DNA of 13,540 nt from an uncultured Atopostipes sp. (GTDB taxonomy: Bacteria > Bacillota > Bacilli > Lactobacillales > Carnobacteriaceae_A), in contig CAJUOQ010000049.1 in the NCBI GenBank assembly GCA_910588235.1, positions 1 through 13,540 on the forward strand. Reading direction: 5' to 3'. The notes beneath the pieces are model-generated. The model did not search any database, was not told the origin of the DNA, and worked only from the letters and a program-made list of their open reading frames with translations. The position numbers were made by a program, and so were the translations under genes. Shown one piece after another: positions 1-7,514 of the stretch. Each line of letters begins with the position of its first letter. Positions within the stretch are counted from its first letter, which is position 1.

Positions 1-24
1 ACATATTTTAAATACTTAATGGAA

Positions 25-54
25 CCGCCAGATACGGATCCGTACGTCTGGTGG
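25..54. other. Imperfect inverted repeat downstream of the LCP gene
   Basis: The outer arms CCGCCAGA (25-32) and TCTGGTGG (47-54) pair over 8 bp with one G-T. The inner arms TACG and CGTA pair around GATC, with two unpaired bases (45-46) on the right arm. It lies beyond the stop of the minus-strand LCP gene. No convincing T-run follows on either strand, so it is not a standard intrinsic terminator. It could be the end of a neighbouring element cut by the window edge. Confidence 0.4.
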
Positions 55-60
55 TATGAG

Positions 61-80
61 AGGACGATTTATTTCGTCCT
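61..80 (-). terminator. Candidate 3' hairpin of the LCP gene
   Basis: This is a perfect 7-bp stem, AGGACGA (61-67) and TCGTCCT (74-80), with a 6-nt AT-rich loop. It starts 9 nt past the LCP stop codon on the minus strand. Position and symmetry suggest a 3'-end hairpin. There is no U-tract after it on the minus strand, so efficient intrinsic termination is doubtful; it may act with the 25-54 hairpin. Confidence 0.35.
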
Positions 81-89
81 ACTCGATTC

Positions 90-1148
90 TTATTCATCAC
101 TGATTGTTTCAGAGGATGAAGGATGTACCGATTCAATTTTTGTCTTAGAGTCCTTAAACTTGTTCTTGTTGTCTAGTTCTAAATGTTCTTGTAATTCACT
201 TTGAATGTCTGCTAAAGATTCATCGTAAGGTTCCCAAACATAAACTTCTAAATCGTAATGAGGGAAGTATTCATTATAAGCAAAACCATCGAAGGTGAGT
301 TGTTCGGCATTGCTCGCAACACTACCGTAGTTCCCAGCGATTGCTAACATTTGTTGACTTGTTGCATTGGTTTCGAGATAGGGCTCAATTGAATTTAAAA
401 CACCTGTTAAATTTGTGATTGTATTAAAGGATGCTAATTCATCTAATACTTCGATAACCACTTCTTGTTGTCTCTGCTGACGACCAAAATCTCCTTGGGG
501 ATCTTCTTTACGCATTCTAGCGTAACCTAAAGCTTCAGCCCCGTCGAGCGTTTGCATCCCTTCATGAATTTCTACCGGTTTGCTTCCATCGATATAGTTG
601 CTTTGTGTAAATTCAAGATCAGAGTCAACTGTCACACCACCTACCGCATCCACTAGTTCCACTAAACCGCGAAAGTCCATCGTGGCATAGAATTCAATCG
701 GAATGTCCAAGTAACTACTAACCATTTCTCGAGCCAGTGATGGACCGCCAGTCGCATAAGCCGCATTGATTTTTTCTGGTGTACCATCCGGTAATGTAAC
801 GCGAGCATCACGTGGAATAGAAACTAATTTGATGTCTTCGGTTTTAGGATTAACCGTCGCCACAATAATAGTATCACTTCGGCTAGCGCCACCATCTTCA
901 ACATCAATCCCTAAGATTAAAGCAGAAAATGGTTCTAAGTCTTCGAGTTGTTGGGTAATTTCGATCGCCTGAGGATCGTCGGATCCATCACTGTCGGCAC
1001 TGATTCCATCTAAAAAGGAACCAATCTTACTCCCGTAGTAACCCGTGACTCCTCCGAAAAATATTGCCAGTAAAATCCCGATACTTAAGAGGGTTTCAAA
1101 GACTCTTTTTTTATTTAACTTTTTTCGAACATGTTTTTTAGAACGCAT
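90..1148 (-). CDS. LytR-CpsA-Psr (LCP) family cell-wall polymer ligase
   Basis: LCP proteins transfer undecaprenyl-linked polymers (teichoic acids, capsule) onto peptidoglycan at the outer face of the membrane. The 352-residue protein has a short basic cytoplasmic N-terminus, one membrane segment (about 19-38) and an extracellular LCP domain from about 75 to 235. The ligand-binding and catalytic signatures are present: SRSDT (89-93), PRDAR (112-116), YARMR (209-213) and DFGRQQRQ (220-227). A tail of about 115 residues follows, hydrophilic at its end. I start at the ATG at 1148 because TGAGG lies 6 nt upstream. The frame stays open to a TTG at 1160 and an ATG at 1154, but the first lacks a ribosome site and the second has none at workable spacing. 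It follows yigZ on the same strand after a gap of about 135 nt with its own promoter. In Bacillus an LCP gene (tagU/lytR) also lies near the yigZ homologue yvyE. Which polymer it transfers cannot be read from sequence. Confidence 0.93.
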   Translation of the reverse strand: MRSKKHVRKKLNKKRVFETLLSIGILLAIFFGGVTGYYGSKIGSFLDGISADSDGSDDPQAIEITQQLEDLEPFSALILGIDVEDGGASRSDTIIVATVNPKTEDIKLVSIPRDARVTLPDGTPEKINAAYATGGPSLAREMVSSYLDIPIEFYATMDFRGLVELVDAVGGVTVDSDLEFTQSNYIDGSKPVEIHEGMQTLDGAEALGYARMRKEDPQGDFGRQQRQQEVVIEVLDELASFNTITNLTGVLNSIEPYLETNATSQQMLAIAGNYGSVASNAEQLTFDGFAYNEYFPHYDLEVYVWEPYDESLADIQSELQEHLELDNKNKFKDSKTKIESVHPSSSETISDE

Positions 1149-1182
1149 GTGCATCCTCAATTCTTTTCATAATAAACTCTAA

Positions 1183-1211
1183 TTTATAAGCTGTTAAACA
1201 GTTTATTACAA
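1183..1211 (-). promoter_or_regulatory. Promoter of the LCP gene with a palindromic spacer
   Basis: On the minus strand, TTGTAA (1211-1206) and TATAAA (1188-1183) are separated by exactly 17 nt, a good sigma-A match. The spacer holds CTGTT-A-AACAG (1191-1201), which could be an operator. Upstream (about 1214-1240) the minus strand is strongly T-rich, compatible with an UP element or bent DNA. The start codon is about 35 nt past the -10. No regulator for the palindrome is identifiable in the window. Confidence 0.55.
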
Positions 1212-1283
1212 TGATTAAAAAAAAGCAATAAAAAATCAAATTATTACATATTTTACAAGTTGAATTTATGAACAGTCAATAAT

Positions 1284-1919
1284 CTATTCCGTGACCGGAC
1301 TTTCAATCCATGCTTGTTTGCCGACTTCAATTTCAGCTTCAGCGCTTGTCCAATTTGTAATGTCTTCAATGAATTTTTCCTCATCTTCTATGGGAACGAC
1401 ACAATGGTAGGTAATATGTTCAGCGTAAGTAATATCTTGAATGGCGTAATTCGCTTCTCGTAAGGAATTTTCGACACTCCCGCTCTGAGCATAAGAAACC
1501 GTCATGTCAATGAGTAATTGGACTTGACGTTCAACAATTCCTACCGCATTTACGGCTTCATTGACAGCACCACCGTATGCGCGAATTAAACCACCAGCTC
1601 CTAATTTTTTGCCGCCGAAGTAACGAGTAACGACCGCTACAACGTTTTTCAAATCCCGTTTTAAAAAGATTTCTAACATCGGCACACCTGCCGTACCACT
1701 AGGCTCTCCATCATCATGAGCTCTTTGAATTTCGTCATTCATTCCCAGTGTATAGGCGGAACAGTTATGGGTCGCTTTCCAATGTTCTTTTTTTACTTCG
1801 TCGATAAACGCTAAAGCTTCCTCTTCGGATTCAACCCTTTTTAAGTGGCAGATGAACCGTGATTTTTTAATTTCGATTTCGTGAATCCCATTCTCTTGAA
1901 TGGTTCGATAATTTTCCAA
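1284..1919 (-). CDS. yigZ: YigZ family protein (IMPACT N-terminal domain plus DUF1949)
   Basis: YigZ/YvyE proteins are small cytoplasmic proteins related to eukaryotic IMPACT, a regulator of translational stress signalling; their bacterial role is not settled. The 211-residue length is normal. The UPF0029 domain covers about residues 15-125, with conserved HNCSAY (51-56), HDDGEPSGTAG (68-78), VVTRYFGGKKLGAGGL (97-111 region) and RAYGGAV (113-119). The C-terminal domain resembles a ferredoxin-like DUF1949. Translation starts at TTG (1919-1917): a near-perfect AAGGAGG lies 9 nt upstream and no ATG is better placed. It is divergent from comFA across 210 nt, a common Firmicutes arrangement. A weak TATGAT (minus strand, about 1955-1960) could be its -10, but the -35 is poor. 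Confidence 0.93.
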   Translation of the reverse strand: MENYRTIQENGIHEIEIKKSRFICHLKRVESEEEALAFIDEVKKEHWKATHNCSAYTLGMNDEIQRAHDDGEPSGTAGVPMLEIFLKRDLKNVVAVVTRYFGGKKLGAGGLIRAYGGAVNEAVNAVGIVERQVQLLIDMTVSYAQSGSVENSLREANYAIQDITYAEHITYHCVVPIEDEEKFIEDITNWTSAEAEIEVGKQAWIESPVTE

Positions 1920-2020
1920 TGAATAGAACCTCCTTCAATCATTTTATTATCTCTATCATACGCTATATTTTCTCATAGTTGAAATATAAAAACTAGAGGG
2001 AAGGAGAACGAAAATTTTTT

Positions 2021-2028
2021 AACGAATA
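2021..2028 (+). promoter_or_regulatory. Possible ComX (SigX) cin-box upstream of comFA
   Basis: AACGAATA, directly preceded by six T residues (2015-2020), matches the streptococcal ComX-box consensus TACGAATA at 7 of 8 bases. It lies about 100 nt upstream of comFA, a late competence gene that this box controls in Streptococcus and Lactococcus. A single 8-mer with one mismatch in AT-rich DNA can arise by chance. I see no convincing sigma-A promoter for comFA in the same interval, which slightly favours it. Confidence 0.3.
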
Positions 2029-2129
2029 TTGATGATTTTTTTATGAAAAACAAAAATAAAAATGAAATTTCAAAATAAATGCAAATATATAGAGTAAGGG
2101 GATCAATCAATTAAAGGAAGGAGAAAAAG

Positions 2130-3473
2130 ATGGAAACTTTACTTTATGGCAGGGAGTTACTACGTAAAGAGTTACCCAGAGATTTTGAACAAAGAGACTC
2201 AAAGCCAATGATCAAACCAACGTCTATTGAAAAAGGAGGAAAATATGTTTGTCAAAGATGTCAAGCAACGATGACTCCTATCAGTCAAGGAGAATGCGTC
2301 TGTGGCAAGGCATGTGCTTATTGTCGAAATTGCATTCAAATGGGAAAAGTCACGAAGTGCGCTCAATTTTATCATCTACCTGAACCTAATGATTTCGAGC
2401 AGGAGGAAGGAGAATTATTGGCTTGGCCAGGAACATTATCGCCGCAACAACAAGTCGCATCTCAAACGATTATCGAAGCGATTCAACAGAAGCAGACGCG
2501 GTTGTTGTGGGCAGTGACGGGCTCGGGGAAAACAGAAATGCTTTTTGAGGGGATCGAATATGCGTTACAACAAAAGAAACGGATAGGGATCGCCAGCCCA
2601 CGAGTCGATGTTTGTCTTGAGCTTGCGCCAAGATTACAAGCTGCTTTTCCCACCACGCCACTGGCTTTATTGTATGGTGGAATGGAGGAGCCTTATACCT
2701 ATACACAGCTTGTTCTCGCCACGACTCACCAGCTTTTTCGTTTTCGGGAAGCTTTCGATGTGTTAATTATCGATGAAATTGACGCCTTTCCTTTTCGGAG
2801 GAATGCCTCTTTAGAATATGCGGCGACGAAAGCTCGTAAAAAAGAAGCGGCTGTGATTTATCTCTCCGCGACACCCAGTCAAAAAATGCAAAAGAAAGTC
2901 AAACAGAAAAAGTTACCGGCAACTATATTACCTGCACGTTATCATGGATATGCTTTACCTGTGCCAAAAGCAAAATTATGTTTCAATTGGCGCCAGCGAA
3001 TATTAAAAAAACCGTTAAAAACGACCTTTGGCAAAGCTCTAGCTCAACGACTTAAAGATCAGCGAAAATGTTTAATTTTCGTGCCCAATATTCAATGGTT
3101 ATTAAAATTTGAAAAAGTTTTACGGAAATTATATCCAAAGCTTCCTTTTCAAGCTGTATCGGCTGCGGATCCTTTAAGAAAAGAAAAAGTGGAAGAGATG
3201 CGTCAAGGAAAGCTACAATTTTTACTAACGAGCACGATTTTAGAACGCGGAGTCACGTTCCCTAATATTGATGTTTTAGTCATCGGCGCTGAAGACCGTA
3301 TTTTTACCGAGTCTGCTTTAGTACAAATCGCCGGGAGAGTTGGGCGTGCGTCTGAATACCCGACGGGAGAGGTGCTGTTCTTTCATCATGGACAGTCTAA
3401 AGCCCTTAAAAAAGCGATCAAACAAATTAAACAAATGAACCGGCTCGCAAAAGAACGGGGGCTTATTGAATGA
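2130..3473 (+). CDS. comFA: ComFA, competence DNA translocase/helicase-like ATPase
   Basis: ComFA is the cytoplasmic superfamily 2 ATPase that helps drive single-stranded DNA through the ComEC channel during transformation. Of its 447 residues, the N-terminal part has a cysteine-rich zinc region with eight cysteines (C41, C44, C56, C58, C62, C65, C68, C77). The helicase core has Walker A TGSGKT (130-135), Walker B DEID (215-218) and motif III SAT (246-248). A C-terminal helicase domain starts near 314 and includes TILERGVTFP and motif VI QIAGRVGRA (399-407). Length and motif order match the Bacillus and lactic acid bacterial proteins. AAGGAAGGAG lies 6 nt before the ATG. It overlaps comFC by 4 nt (ATGA), so the two are translationally coupled. 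No truncation or frameshift is seen, so the gene appears functional. Confidence 0.96.
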   Translation: METLLYGRELLRKELPRDFEQRDSKPMIKPTSIEKGGKYVCQRCQATMTPISQGECVCGKACAYCRNCIQMGKVTKCAQFYHLPEPNDFEQEEGELLAWPGTLSPQQQVASQTIIEAIQQKQTRLLWAVTGSGKTEMLFEGIEYALQQKKRIGIASPRVDVCLELAPRLQAAFPTTPLALLYGGMEEPYTYTQLVLATTHQLFRFREAFDVLIIDEIDAFPFRRNASLEYAATKARKKEAAVIYLSATPSQKMQKKVKQKKLPATILPARYHGYALPVPKAKLCFNWRQRILKKPLKTTFGKALAQRLKDQRKCLIFVPNIQWLLKFEKVLRKLYPKLPFQAVSAADPLRKEKVEEMRQGKLQFLLTSTILERGVTFPNIDVLVIGAEDRIFTESALVQIAGRVGRASEYPTGEVLFFHHGQSKALKKAIKQIKQMNRLAKERGLIE

Positions 3474-4156
3474 GTATCTGTGTATTTTGCAGTGAAACAA
3501 TCGAACCACCGCTGTCGCTGGGCTTTATCTTCTCCTTTCAACCGCTGCAAGAATCAGTAACTTGCGCGACTTGTTTTAAAAAGTTTAAACGTATTGAAGC
3601 AAAACAAGCTTGTCCCGGTTGTTTTCGAAAACAACGGGAACAAAAAATGTGCAGGGATTGTCTAAAATGGAAGGAGAAACTAAGTCAGTTCCCCCTCAGC
3701 CATACGGCTTTATATACTTACAATGAAATGGCGCGCGAATATATGAATCAGTTCAAATTTCAAGGTGACCTGCTTCTAGCTGAAGTATTCAGCGATGTTT
3801 TGCGGACATATTTGAAACCTTGGCAGAAGACGCACACGATTGTGCCGATTCCTTTAAGCGAAATTAGTCAAAAAGATAGAGGATTTAATCAAGTCGAACA
3901 ACTCTTAACGAAAGCAGGCATTCCTTATCAATTACTCCTTGAACATCGGGGCACGGAAGCGAAACAATCGAGCAAGAGCAAAGCCGAAAGAATGCAGACG
4001 GAACAACCTTTTAAATTAAAAGACAGCGAAAGATTAAGGTTTGAAAAGCCAATCCTGATTGTTGATGATGTTTATACAACGGGTCGAACGATTTTACATG
4101 CGCGCGAAATTTTTGCGGGTCAGATAGAGACGGCTTCTTTTTCTTTATTTCGGTGA
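3470..4156 (+). CDS. comFC: ComFC, competence protein with phosphoribosyltransferase-like domain
   Basis: ComFC/GntX-type proteins are needed for transformation and are thought to work with ComFA at the cytoplasmic side of DNA uptake. The 228-residue protein has an N-terminal zinc region with four CxxC pairs (C4/C7, C32/C35, C48/C51, C61/C64). The C-terminal phosphoribosyltransferase fold includes VPIPLS and the PRPP-binding loop VDDVYTTGRT (198-207). The family is not known to carry out a classical nucleotide salvage reaction. The start codon overlaps the comFA stop (ATGA). No separate Shine-Dalgarno is strong, apart from GGGG about 9 nt upstream inside comFA, so expression probably depends on comFA translation. 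I see no clear intrinsic terminator between this gene and hpf, so some read-through into hpf is possible. Confidence 0.95.
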   Translation: MSICVFCSETIEPPLSLGFIFSFQPLQESVTCATCFKKFKRIEAKQACPGCFRKQREQKMCRDCLKWKEKLSQFPLSHTALYTYNEMAREYMNQFKFQGDLLLAEVFSDVLRTYLKPWQKTHTIVPIPLSEISQKDRGFNQVEQLLTKAGIPYQLLLEHRGTEAKQSSKSKAERMQTEQPFKLKDSERLRFEKPILIVDDVYTTGRTILHAREIFAGQIETASFSLFR

Positions 4157-4221
4157 AAGAGGGAGCTTATATTGGGTTTACCCCTTTTAAAGACTCGTGT
4201 TGAATTTCCCGTGGGCTTTTC

Positions 4222-4250
4222 TTGTGAATAAAAACGCTGTCAGGTATAAT
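4222..4250 (+). promoter_or_regulatory. Sigma-A promoter of hpf
   Basis: TTGTGA (4222-4227) and a perfect TATAAT (4245-4250) are separated by 17 nt. The predicted transcript starts near 4257, giving a leader of about 90 nt before the hpf ATG. This separates hpf expression from the competence operon upstream. Confidence 0.7.
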
Positions 4251-4348
4251 GAAGTTAAGTTAGAGAATATAAATGAGAAAAACATACAGATGTTGTCTCA
4301 TCTATTTTAAAAGCAATAGAGATAAAATGGACGGAAGGGTGAAGTAGT

Positions 4349-4927
4349 ATGTTGAATTATAATGTACGTGGAGAAAATATCGAGGTTACCCCAGCGATTA
4401 GAGAGTATGTCGCCTCAAAAGTAGGTAAAATTGAAAAATATTTTGATGAAGTGCCTGAAGCAAGCGCACACGTCAATTTAAAAATTTACTCTGATCGAAA
4501 TGGAAAAGCTGAGGTAACCATTCCTTTACCAAATATTGTTTTGCGAGCAGAGGAGACTTCCCCAGATTTATACGGAAGTATCGACCTAGTCGCTGACAAA
4601 TTAGAACGTCAGATGCGAAAATATAAAACAAAAGTGAATCGTAAGTTCCGCCGCGTCAGTCAACCCTCTGAAGAATATCAACCCGTGGATCCTGATTTAT
4701 TAAATGATGATAAAGAAGAAGATAACGGTCCTAATTTACGCATTGTGCGAACAAAAAGATTCGATTTGAAACCGATGAACGCTGAAGAAGCTGTGTTACA
4801 AATGGAAATGTTAGGCCATGATTTCTTCGTATTCTTAGATGGCGAAACGAACAGTACTAACATTGTCTATAAACGAGATGATGGAGATTTTGGTTTAATT
4901 GAAACGGATGAATTAGAAGATCTATAA
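4349..4927 (+). CDS. hpf: Ribosome hibernation promoting factor, long form
   Basis: Long HPF binds the 30S decoding region and joins two 70S ribosomes into inactive 100S dimers in stationary phase or stress. The 192 residues are typical of the long form. The N-terminal S30AE domain (about 1-105) starts MLNYNVRGENIEVT and carries the basic KLERQMRKYKTKVNRKFRR stretch (about 86-104). An acidic linker (about 108-127) follows, then the C-terminal dimerisation domain (about 130-188) with VRTKRFDLKPM and EAVLQMEMLGHDFFVF. GGAAGGGTGA precedes the ATG at suitable spacing. The gene has its own promoter upstream and a strong terminator downstream, so it is probably monocistronic. In many Firmicutes secA follows hpf directly; here a transporter cassette intervenes. 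Confidence 0.97.
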   Translation: MLNYNVRGENIEVTPAIREYVASKVGKIEKYFDEVPEASAHVNLKIYSDRNGKAEVTIPLPNIVLRAEETSPDLYGSIDLVADKLERQMRKYKTKVNRKFRRVSQPSEEYQPVDPDLLNDDKEEDNGPNLRIVRTKRFDLKPMNAEEAVLQMEMLGHDFFVFLDGETNSTNIVYKRDDGDFGLIETDELEDL

Positions 4928-4960
4928 AGTTTTTAAAAATGACGATAACGATGAGAGTTT

Positions 4961-4994
4961 AAAAGAGCAGCGGCGAAAAGCGCTGCTCTTTTTT
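4961..4994 (+). terminator. Strong intrinsic terminator of hpf
   Basis: A 12-bp perfect stem (AAAAGAGCAGCG, 4961-4972, with CGCTGCTCTTTT, 4981-4992) has an 8-nt loop and ends in six T residues (4989-4994). The matching A-run on the left arm could also let it act for minus-strand transcripts, though none is expected here. Confidence 0.93.
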
Positions 4995-5036
4995 AAGTGT
5001 CCGATAAGATATTTAGGAGGATAATAGAAAGGGTTA

Positions 5037-5065
5037 TTGACTTGTGACAACGTGTCACATACAAT
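5037..5065 (+). promoter_or_regulatory. tetR-ABC operon promoter with embedded operator
   Basis: TTGACT (5037-5042) and TACAAT (5060-5065) are separated by exactly 17 nt. That spacer (5043-5059) is a perfect inverted repeat, TGTGACA-ACG-TGTCACA. A regulator bound there would cover both promoter elements. The obvious candidate is the TetR protein encoded 79 nt downstream of the -10. I found no second copy in the window, so the whole operon probably depends on this one site. Confidence 0.8.
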
Positions 5066-5143
5066 AAAGAATGTCGTTTTAAACAATTACACAAAAAGCA
5101 ATAGAACTTTCAAGACAAAACAATTTAAAAATGAGGTGGTTGA

Positions 5144-5761
5144 ATGCCGACACAAACTTTTTATAATTTATCAGAAGAAAAAAGACAACGGTTGATTGAA
5201 GCGGCGATTGACGAATTTACAGCACGTTCTTTTCGCGAAGCCTCTATCACAAATATTATTAAACAAGCAGAGATTCCTCGAGGAAGTTTTTATCAATATT
5301 TTGAGGATTTAGATGATCTGTTTTTTTATTTAATTAAAAGGTTTGTGGTCAACCTCTCCGAACATACGCTGATTATTTTTGAAAAAACAAGCGGCGATTT
5401 TCAAGAAGTGACTTCAGCTTATGCAGAGGCATACATTGACTTTGTGATGGGAAGCGAGAAATCTTCTTTTTACAAAGTCATTTATTTAAATATGAACTCG
5501 AAAATAAAGGACAAAATTTTTAAGGCCATTATCCAGTCCTTTAAAGATTCGCCGATTGTTTATAGTAAATTTGAACCCCACTCATCTTTAAATTTAAATC
5601 TTGAGACATCCCCTGAATATATCGAACTTATTCATTTTACCTTAAGTGTGTTAAATCATGTCATAGCAAAAGGCTTTGTAGAAGAGTGGACGATTCAAGG
5701 AACAAAAGATCTGTTTAATAGACGTTTAGAATGGATGTCACATGGTGTAATTAGTGCTTAA
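5144..5761 (+). CDS. TetR/AcrR family transcriptional regulator
   Basis: This is a 205-residue one-domain-plus-ligand-pocket repressor. The N-terminal helix-turn-helix spans about residues 10-57, with the TetR signature SITNIIKQAEIPRGSFYQYF (34-53). The remaining roughly 145 residues form the helical ligand and dimer domain, which names no ligand. GAGGTGG lies 4 nt before the ATG. The gene is first in an operon: 25 nt separates its stop from the first ABC gene, which has its own GAGGAG site. The perfect palindrome in its promoter and its place beside an exporter suggest an autorepressor relieved by a transported compound. That is inference from family behaviour; an activator role is not excluded. 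Confidence 0.92.
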   Translation: MPTQTFYNLSEEKRQRLIEAAIDEFTARSFREASITNIIKQAEIPRGSFYQYFEDLDDLFFYLIKRFVVNLSEHTLIIFEKTSGDFQEVTSAYAEAYIDFVMGSEKSSFYKVIYLNMNSKIKDKIFKAIIQSFKDSPIVYSKFEPHSSLNLNLETSPEYIELIHFTLSVLNHVIAKGFVEEWTIQGTKDLFNRRLEWMSHGVISA

Positions 5762-5786
5762 AATTGCAAAATAGAGGAGATTTTTT

Positions 5787-7514
5787 ATGTTAAGAATATG
5801 GAAATTAATGGATACTAAAACAATCATTAAAATTGTTTTACTGATTGCTTTTGAAGCAACAGGTTTTCTTATATTACCAACACTCTCATCCATTATTTTA
5901 AATGAGAGTACGACAAGTAATGATCCAACCATTATTTGGACAATTGGGGCGATCATGTTGGTGTTTAACGTGTTAGCAGTTATTGTTGCAACTTTCAGTA
6001 CTAAAATGAGTGCTAAAGAGTCTCAAGGATTAGGCGACACTTTACGGAAAAAAGTTTTTAACCGTATTATGTCCTTTTCTCAAGAAGACTTATCAAAATT
6101 TGGTCCCTCAACGTTAATTACGCGAACGACCAATGATGTGATGCAAATTCAATTAGTGACGATGATGATGTTACGTTTAATTATTATGTCACCAATGGTA
6201 ATGATTGTTTCAACCATATTTGCGTACCGAGTACAACCGGAATTAGCATGGGTTATTGCGATTACATTACCAATAATGGCTATTTTTCTATCCATTATTT
6301 TTAAATTTGCTAATCCTGTTTTCCGTTCATTACAAGGAAAAACCGACCGTTTAAACCAAGTTTTCCGTGAAGGATTAACAGGTATCCGAGTGATTCGTGC
6401 GTTTAATACGACGAACTATGAAGAAAATCGTTTCGATGATGCGAACCAAGATTTCAGAAACACAGCGATTAAAGCACAGACGATCTTAGGTTTAATGATG
6501 CCGACGATGATGCTGACTTTAGGTCTTTCAAATGTGTTAACCTTTGCCAATGGTGCTGGATTAATTGTTGAAGGAACGATGGGTGTTGGAGATTTAATTG
6601 CCTTTTCACAATACGGCATTCAAATTTTAATTAGTGTATTACAAATTGCGATGCTGTTCTTCTTCATTCCACGAGCACAAGTTTCAGCAGAGCGTATTTT
6701 ACAAGTTATCGATACAGAGCCAACAATTCAAGATGACGAACAAACGGTTCCTTTAAATGTCAATGGCGAGATCACACTAGAGTTTGATCATGTCGACTTT
6801 GGTTTCCCGCAAGCTGAACGCCCAGCCGTTCAAGATATTAATTTTACTGCTTATCAAGGCGAAACGATTGCGATTATCGGAGGAACAGGCTCTGGGAAAA
6901 CAACGATTGGTAATTTAATACCTCGTCTCTATGAAGCAACAAAAGGACAAGTCAAAATTAATGGTGTGGATATAAAAGACGTTTCGCAAAAAGAATTACG
7001 TCAGTACATTGGTTTCGCACCACAGCAAGCTTTACTCTTTTCTGGAACTATCCGTTCGAACTTAAAATACGGAAAACCAGATGCGACCGATGAAGACATG
7101 TGGCATGCTTTAGAAGTCGCTCAAGCTGACTTTGTTAAAGACTTACCAGAAGGTTTGGACGCCCGTGTCGAACAAGGTGGAGACAACTTTTCCGGTGGAC
7201 AACGTCAACGTTTAAGTATAGCGCGGGCGATTATTAATCAACCAGCTATTTATGTGTTTGACGACTCCTTCTCTGCTTTAGACTTTGAAACAGATGCGAA
7301 ATTACGTGAAGCTTTAAAACCTGAAACAAAAGATGCGATTACCGTCATTATCGCCCAACGTGTGAATACGGTCGTTAATGCGGATCGAATCTTAGTTACA
7401 GATAATGGAGAAATTGTCGGACAAGGTACGCACGAAGAGTTACTTGAAACCAACGAGTTGTACCGAGATATTGTTCATTCACAAACGAAAGGGGACGATG
7501 TTGATGGCGAATGA
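5787..7514 (+). CDS. ABC exporter half-transporter, degenerate-site subunit
   Basis: This 575-residue type IV ABC exporter has six membrane helices (about 1-300) fused to a nucleotide-binding domain (about 330-570). Walker A is GGTGSGKTT (365-373) and the signature FSGGQ (468-472) is intact. Two key residues are replaced: the catalytic glutamate after Walker B is D493 (FDDSFSALD), and the switch histidine is Q524 (IIAQR). These are the hallmarks of the non-hydrolysing half of heterodimeric exporters such as TM287/288, BmrCD and LmrCD. GAGGAG precedes the ATG by 7 nt. The coding end overlaps the next gene by 11 nt, which suggests coupled, equimolar synthesis with its partner. The substrate is unknown; drugs or lipids are usual for the family. 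Confidence 0.93.
   Translation: MLRIWKLMDTKTIIKIVLLIAFEATGFLILPTLSSIILNESTTSNDPTIIWTIGAIMLVFNVLAVIVATFSTKMSAKESQGLGDTLRKKVFNRIMSFSQEDLSKFGPSTLITRTTNDVMQIQLVTMMMLRLIIMSPMVMIVSTIFAYRVQPELAWVIAITLPIMAIFLSIIFKFANPVFRSLQGKTDRLNQVFREGLTGIRVIRAFNTTNYEENRFDDANQDFRNTAIKAQTILGLMMPTMMLTLGLSNVLTFANGAGLIVEGTMGVGDLIAFSQYGIQILISVLQIAMLFFFIPRAQVSAERILQVIDTEPTIQDDEQTVPLNVNGEITLEFDHVDFGFPQAERPAVQDINFTAYQGETIAIIGGTGSGKTTIGNLIPRLYEATKGQVKINGVDIKDVSQKELRQYIGFAPQQALLFSGTIRSNLKYGKPDATDEDMWHALEVAQADFVKDLPEGLDARVEQGGDNFSGGQRQRLSIARAIINQPAIYVFDDSFSALDFETDAKLREALKPETKDAITVIIAQRVNTVVNADRILVTDNGEIVGQGTHEELLETNELYRDIVHSQTKGDDVDGE

Noticed and set aside
61..80. Kinship of the 61-80 hairpin with the 9369-9507 repeats
   Set aside because: Both contain a GGACGAT / ATCGTCC-like segment, but similarity outside these few bases is too low to call them one family.
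766..972. A plus-strand open frame of 68 codons inside the LCP gene
   Set aside because: It is fully antisense to conserved LCP motifs and has no supporting ribosome site or family resemblance.
1149..1160. TTG (1160) or ATG (1154) as the start of the LCP gene
   Set aside because: TGAGG lies 6 nt before the ATG at 1148, while the other two lack a properly spaced ribosome site. The difference is only four or two residues.
4157..4215. Intrinsic terminator of the comF operon
   Set aside because: Only short stems (GGG/CCC around 3-4 nt loops) without a proper U-tract were found, so I do not call one.
7405..7503. N-terminal extension of the second ABC subunit back to 7405
   Set aside because: It would overlap the first ABC gene by over 100 nt and encodes a non-conserved sequence; a ribosome site precedes the ATG at 7504 instead.
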